64,000 bases of DNA. It comes from Enoplosus armatus (Eukaryota > Chordata > Actinopteri > Centrarchiformes > Enoplosidae). Every line of letters begins with the position of its first letter. Positions within the stretch are counted from its first letter, which is position 1. The notes under the pieces were generated by a model. It had not been told where the DNA came from and ran no database searches. It worked only from the letters and a program-made list of their open reading frames with translations. The stretch lies in assembly GCF_043641665.1 (NCBI RefSeq), contig NC_092198.1, positions 5,268,501 through 5,332,500 on the forward strand, written 5' to 3'. Positions 62,701 through 64,000 of the stretch are shown here, in pieces. A program made the position numbers and the translations under genes.

Positions 62701-64000
62701 ACAGTGATGTTTGTGGGTTGGCATAAAGGAGAGCAGCGTGCTGAACCTTCGCAGTCAGGGCTTGTTAATGTGCCTGTGACGCTGCCATAAGTCTTTATTG
62801 AGACTTCCGGCCAATTCAAGTCTGTTTATTGCGTTGTTACTGTAACATCGAGTCTCTTCAGTCACAGACCTAAATGACGCATTGATAATAAAACTACAGA
62901 AGAGCTATCCAAATAAAACATTCTTTTTCTTTTGTGGCTAAATGCAGTGGATATCTTTTGGAAAATGGGACAGGAATAACATTTAAAGTTTACAAAGCAC
63001 TCATAATCCCATCTATCATCTGGAGATGATTTGCAGCTATTTCCAGACATCTAATGACTCAGAGCACATTAATATCAACAGTGTACAGCGGTGGTATTCA
63101 ATACAGGGTTCAGGGACCGATATGGGTCCTTGACTTGGTAATCAGAATCAGAATCAGAATCAGAAATACTTTATTGATTCCCGCGGGGAAATTATACAGA
63201 ATAAAAAGTCATTCCAGAGTGAAAAAAAGTACCAGAACTCTCTCCACCAGCATGTTTGGAGAGGGAGCAACTTCAAAAGTCAGTATTTTAAAAAGTACTG
63301 AGTTAAATAAAGGAATAAAGGAGAAAAGTAAGAAAAAATAAGAAAACAAACAGGAACCACTGTAACAGGCTGCATGCACGGTCGGCGCATGCGCACTGAA
63401 CCTCAGGATCAGGATCACACGACAGGTTTTAAATCTCAATCTCATGGTCTGGCACAGGTCAGTTTTGCTAAAGAATGACCACAATTGCCATCCATAGAGC
63501 CACGTCGTTAGCATGGCTAAAAAATCAATTCATGAGTCCACATCATTTGTGTTAAATCTCAAGTCAAGTCTAGAAAATCAGGTCTTATCAAGTCAGAACA
63601 AATAAAAACACAGATGACATTTGATGTCTGAAATTTCCGTTTCCATCTTCAGCTACCGGACATACAGGAGGCCAAGGTATAAGGTGGCTTACAAGATGGT
63701 GACAGAAATGGAGTGGAAGTGTTGCCATGGTTACTCGGGGGAAGACTGCCACGATGGACCAAAAGGAACCACCGACACTCAGGTCAACGGAGGGCGACCC
63801 CGTGTCACGCAGACGGGCTACAACACAGGCGGCGGACAGAGAGGAGAAGGTAGAGATGATAAGAGGGCTCTATGAAATTCATGCTGCATCTACTTAAAAT
63901 ATGGTTTTATGTCATCAGAAACATGTAATTCATTTTGTGAAATCAGAACTGTATTGTGTACATATTTTCCCACATGTATCTCTCCACATCAGTCTTTATA
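49059..64000 (+). CDS. emilin1: EMILIN family glycoprotein, best match emilin1 (5' partial: signal peptide and EMI domain)
   Basis: EMILIN-1 is a secreted elastic-fibre glycoprotein with an N-terminal EMI domain, a long coiled coil and a C-terminal C1q domain. Three coding exons are visible: 49059-49171, 61791-61907 and 63653-63849, in phase across GT-AG junctions, giving 142 residues before the gene leaves the window. Residues 1-19 form a signal peptide (METVFYLLLAFVLARVSWG). The EMI domain spans about residues 38-112: RNWCAYVVTRTVSCVMEDG, then QRCTWGQCPRVAYRTYRRP, then TEMEWKCCHGYSGEDC. It has the family's seven cysteines (41, 51, 68, 73, 100, 101, 109). From residue 113 a Gly/Thr/Gln-rich linker begins. 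RNWCAYVVTRTVSC followed by EDGVETY matches EMILIN1 better than EMILIN2, EMILIN3 or EMID1. The coiled-coil and C1q exons lie to the right. Fish carry emilin1a and emilin1b; which this is cannot be decided here. Intron 1 is 12.6 kb and hosts a minisatellite. Confidence 0.86.
52850..53235 (+). repeat. dispersed repeat family C, full-looking copy
   Basis: It begins TTGTTCCACCACTTTAGTCC, then GAAATATCTCAGCAACTCTA, TTGTGGTTTTGAGTGAAATG, GACAACTGTTGGATGGAT, AATGTTAGCATGCTAACATG, GAGCATGCTGATGTTCGCAT, and ends GCTGCTAGCCTGGCTGTAGG then CTCTTAGTCTTGTTT. It has no ORF. The internal phrase is a perfect palindrome-like TTAGCATGCTAA. Confidence 0.68.
54981..55510 (+). repeat. dispersed repeat family A, near full-length copy
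   Basis: The head CTTAAAGTTGCTATTGTCAA is followed by GAGAATCATCACCGGACTTC, TTTCAGCTCATTGTTTTGGT, AGACAGACAAAGTTAGCGAT, TAGCTGGTGAACATAGCATT, AGCAGCTAAAGAGCCAGATA, GTGTAAATTAGCAACTGTTC and a tail TTTACAGTTTGTTTC. It spans about 530 bp, the best guide to the family's full length. Confidence 0.7.
56722..56754. repeat. (GA)n microsatellite
   Basis: About 16 GA dinucleotides. Confidence 0.93.
59033..59815. repeat. minisatellite with higher-order periodicity in emilin1 intron 1
   Basis: Each repeat can be indexed by GAAAGACTG (AAAAGACTG in one). Starts fall at 59077, 59121, 59153, 59195, 59227, 59271, 59315, 59359, 59403, 59445, 59477, 59521, 59565, 59607, 59639, 59683, 59727 and 59771. Spacings are 44, 42 or 32 bp. 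The block 42-32-44-44 occurs three times, beginning at 59153, 59403 and 59565. Long minus-strand ORFs of SLSLYVSFCLS type arise because the purine-only units lack minus-strand stops; they are not genes. Confidence 0.95.
60294..60575 (+). repeat. dispersed repeat family A, internally deleted copy
   Basis: The head CTTAAAGCTGCTATAATCAA is followed by GGACCAAATGTAATGCGAAA, GATGAGCCCACAG, GTGAAAAAGCTCTAAAAACC, GGCCAGGAACACAACTCCAA and TCGCTATATCAACTTATAA. A possibly related diverged stretch follows at about 60700-61030. Confidence 0.65.
61040..61150 (+). repeat. dispersed repeat family B, fragment
   Basis: It contains AGGTGTTGGCAGGTGTATGT, CCCCCTGCTTCCAGCTCTGT and GCTAAGCTTGGCTAA in family order. 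Confidence 0.5.
61369..61386. repeat. (TG)n microsatellite
   Basis: About nine TG dinucleotides in emilin1 intron 1. Confidence 0.85.
61791..61907 (+). CDS. emilin1: emilin1 exon 2, N-terminal half of the EMI domain
   Basis: The exon opens after TTTCATAG and closes before GTGAGT. It encodes the second and third bases' worth of Arg38 completion, then NWCAYVVTRTVSC through CPRV. It contributes four of the seven EMI cysteines (41, 51, 68, 73). Confidence 0.88.
61908..63652. other. emilin1 intron 2
   Basis: Mostly unique, pyrimidine-rich sequence with no convincing exon. It contains a short retroelement-tail-like stretch at 63142-63195. Confidence 0.6.
63142..63195 (+). repeat. teleost retroelement tail (AATCAG repeats plus TTTATTGATTCCC)
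   Basis: Four AATCAG hexamers lead into AAATACTTTATTGATTCCCG and CGGGGAAATTATACA. This phrase recurs across teleost genomes as the end of short retroposed sequences; the exact family is not assigned here. Confidence 0.6.
63653..63849 (+). CDS. emilin1: emilin1 exon 3, C-terminal half of the EMI domain and linker start
   Basis: The exon opens after CATCTTCAG and closes at a GTAGAG donor. It encodes YRTYRRPRYKVAYKMVTEME, the WKCCHGYSGEDC signature (cysteines 100, 101, 109) and a Gly/Thr/Gln-rich linker (NGGRPRVTQTGYNTGGGQRG). The bases from 63850 to 64000 are the start of intron 3. Confidence 0.88.

Overview
This window reads as vertebrate nuclear DNA from a teleost fish, probably a percomorph. 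It holds intron-split genes with GT-AG junctions, long CA/TG microsatellites and many short interspersed repeats of the kind common in teleosts. No prokaryotic operon, CRISPR array or viral genome was seen. Roughly 3% is protein-coding. Four genes can be reconstructed by reading across splice sites, which single-frame ORFs do not reveal.

Layout. (1) 1-3219, plus strand: the last five coding exons of mcm3, a replicative helicase subunit, with the gene entering from the left edge and a poly(A) signal at 3818. (2) 6398-8114, plus strand: a complete four-exon interleukin-17 A/F-type cytokine gene (162 aa) with a TATA box and a compact cluster of candidate immune transcription-factor sites upstream. 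The mcm3/il17 pairing matches the human IL17A-IL17F-MCM3 neighbourhood on 6p12. (3) 10657-13430, minus strand: a complete five-exon stathmin-4 gene (188 aa), convergent with il17. A likely non-coding first exon and promoter lie near 19.4-19.6 kb. (4) About 19.6-48.7 kb: a gene-poor interval between two divergently transcribed genes, filled with interspersed repeats, TIR elements and microsatellites. (5) 49059 to the right edge, plus strand: the 5' end of an EMILIN gene, best matched to emilin1. Exon 1 encodes the signal peptide; exons 2 and 3, after a 12.6 kb intron, encode a seven-cysteine EMI domain. The gene runs off the window.

The four genes do not form a pathway. They are a helicase subunit, a secreted cytokine, a neuronal microtubule regulator and an extracellular-matrix glycoprotein, and their proximity reflects inherited synteny. 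The repeat content is informative. A dispersed, apparently unclassified family (called family A here) has about nine copies. Family B carries a GTGAGCTTTAGA motif and family C a TTAGCATGCTAAC motif. There is also a TTAA-flanked MITE, a tRNA-derived SINE with a 12-bp target duplication, several fold-back elements, and a minisatellite with nested 42/32/44/44-bp periodicity in emilin1 intron 1.

I found no convincing new biological system. The most worthwhile leads are the il17 upstream site cluster, the basic loop and four-cysteine layout of the IL-17 protein, the minisatellite's higher-order structure and the dispersed repeat family.
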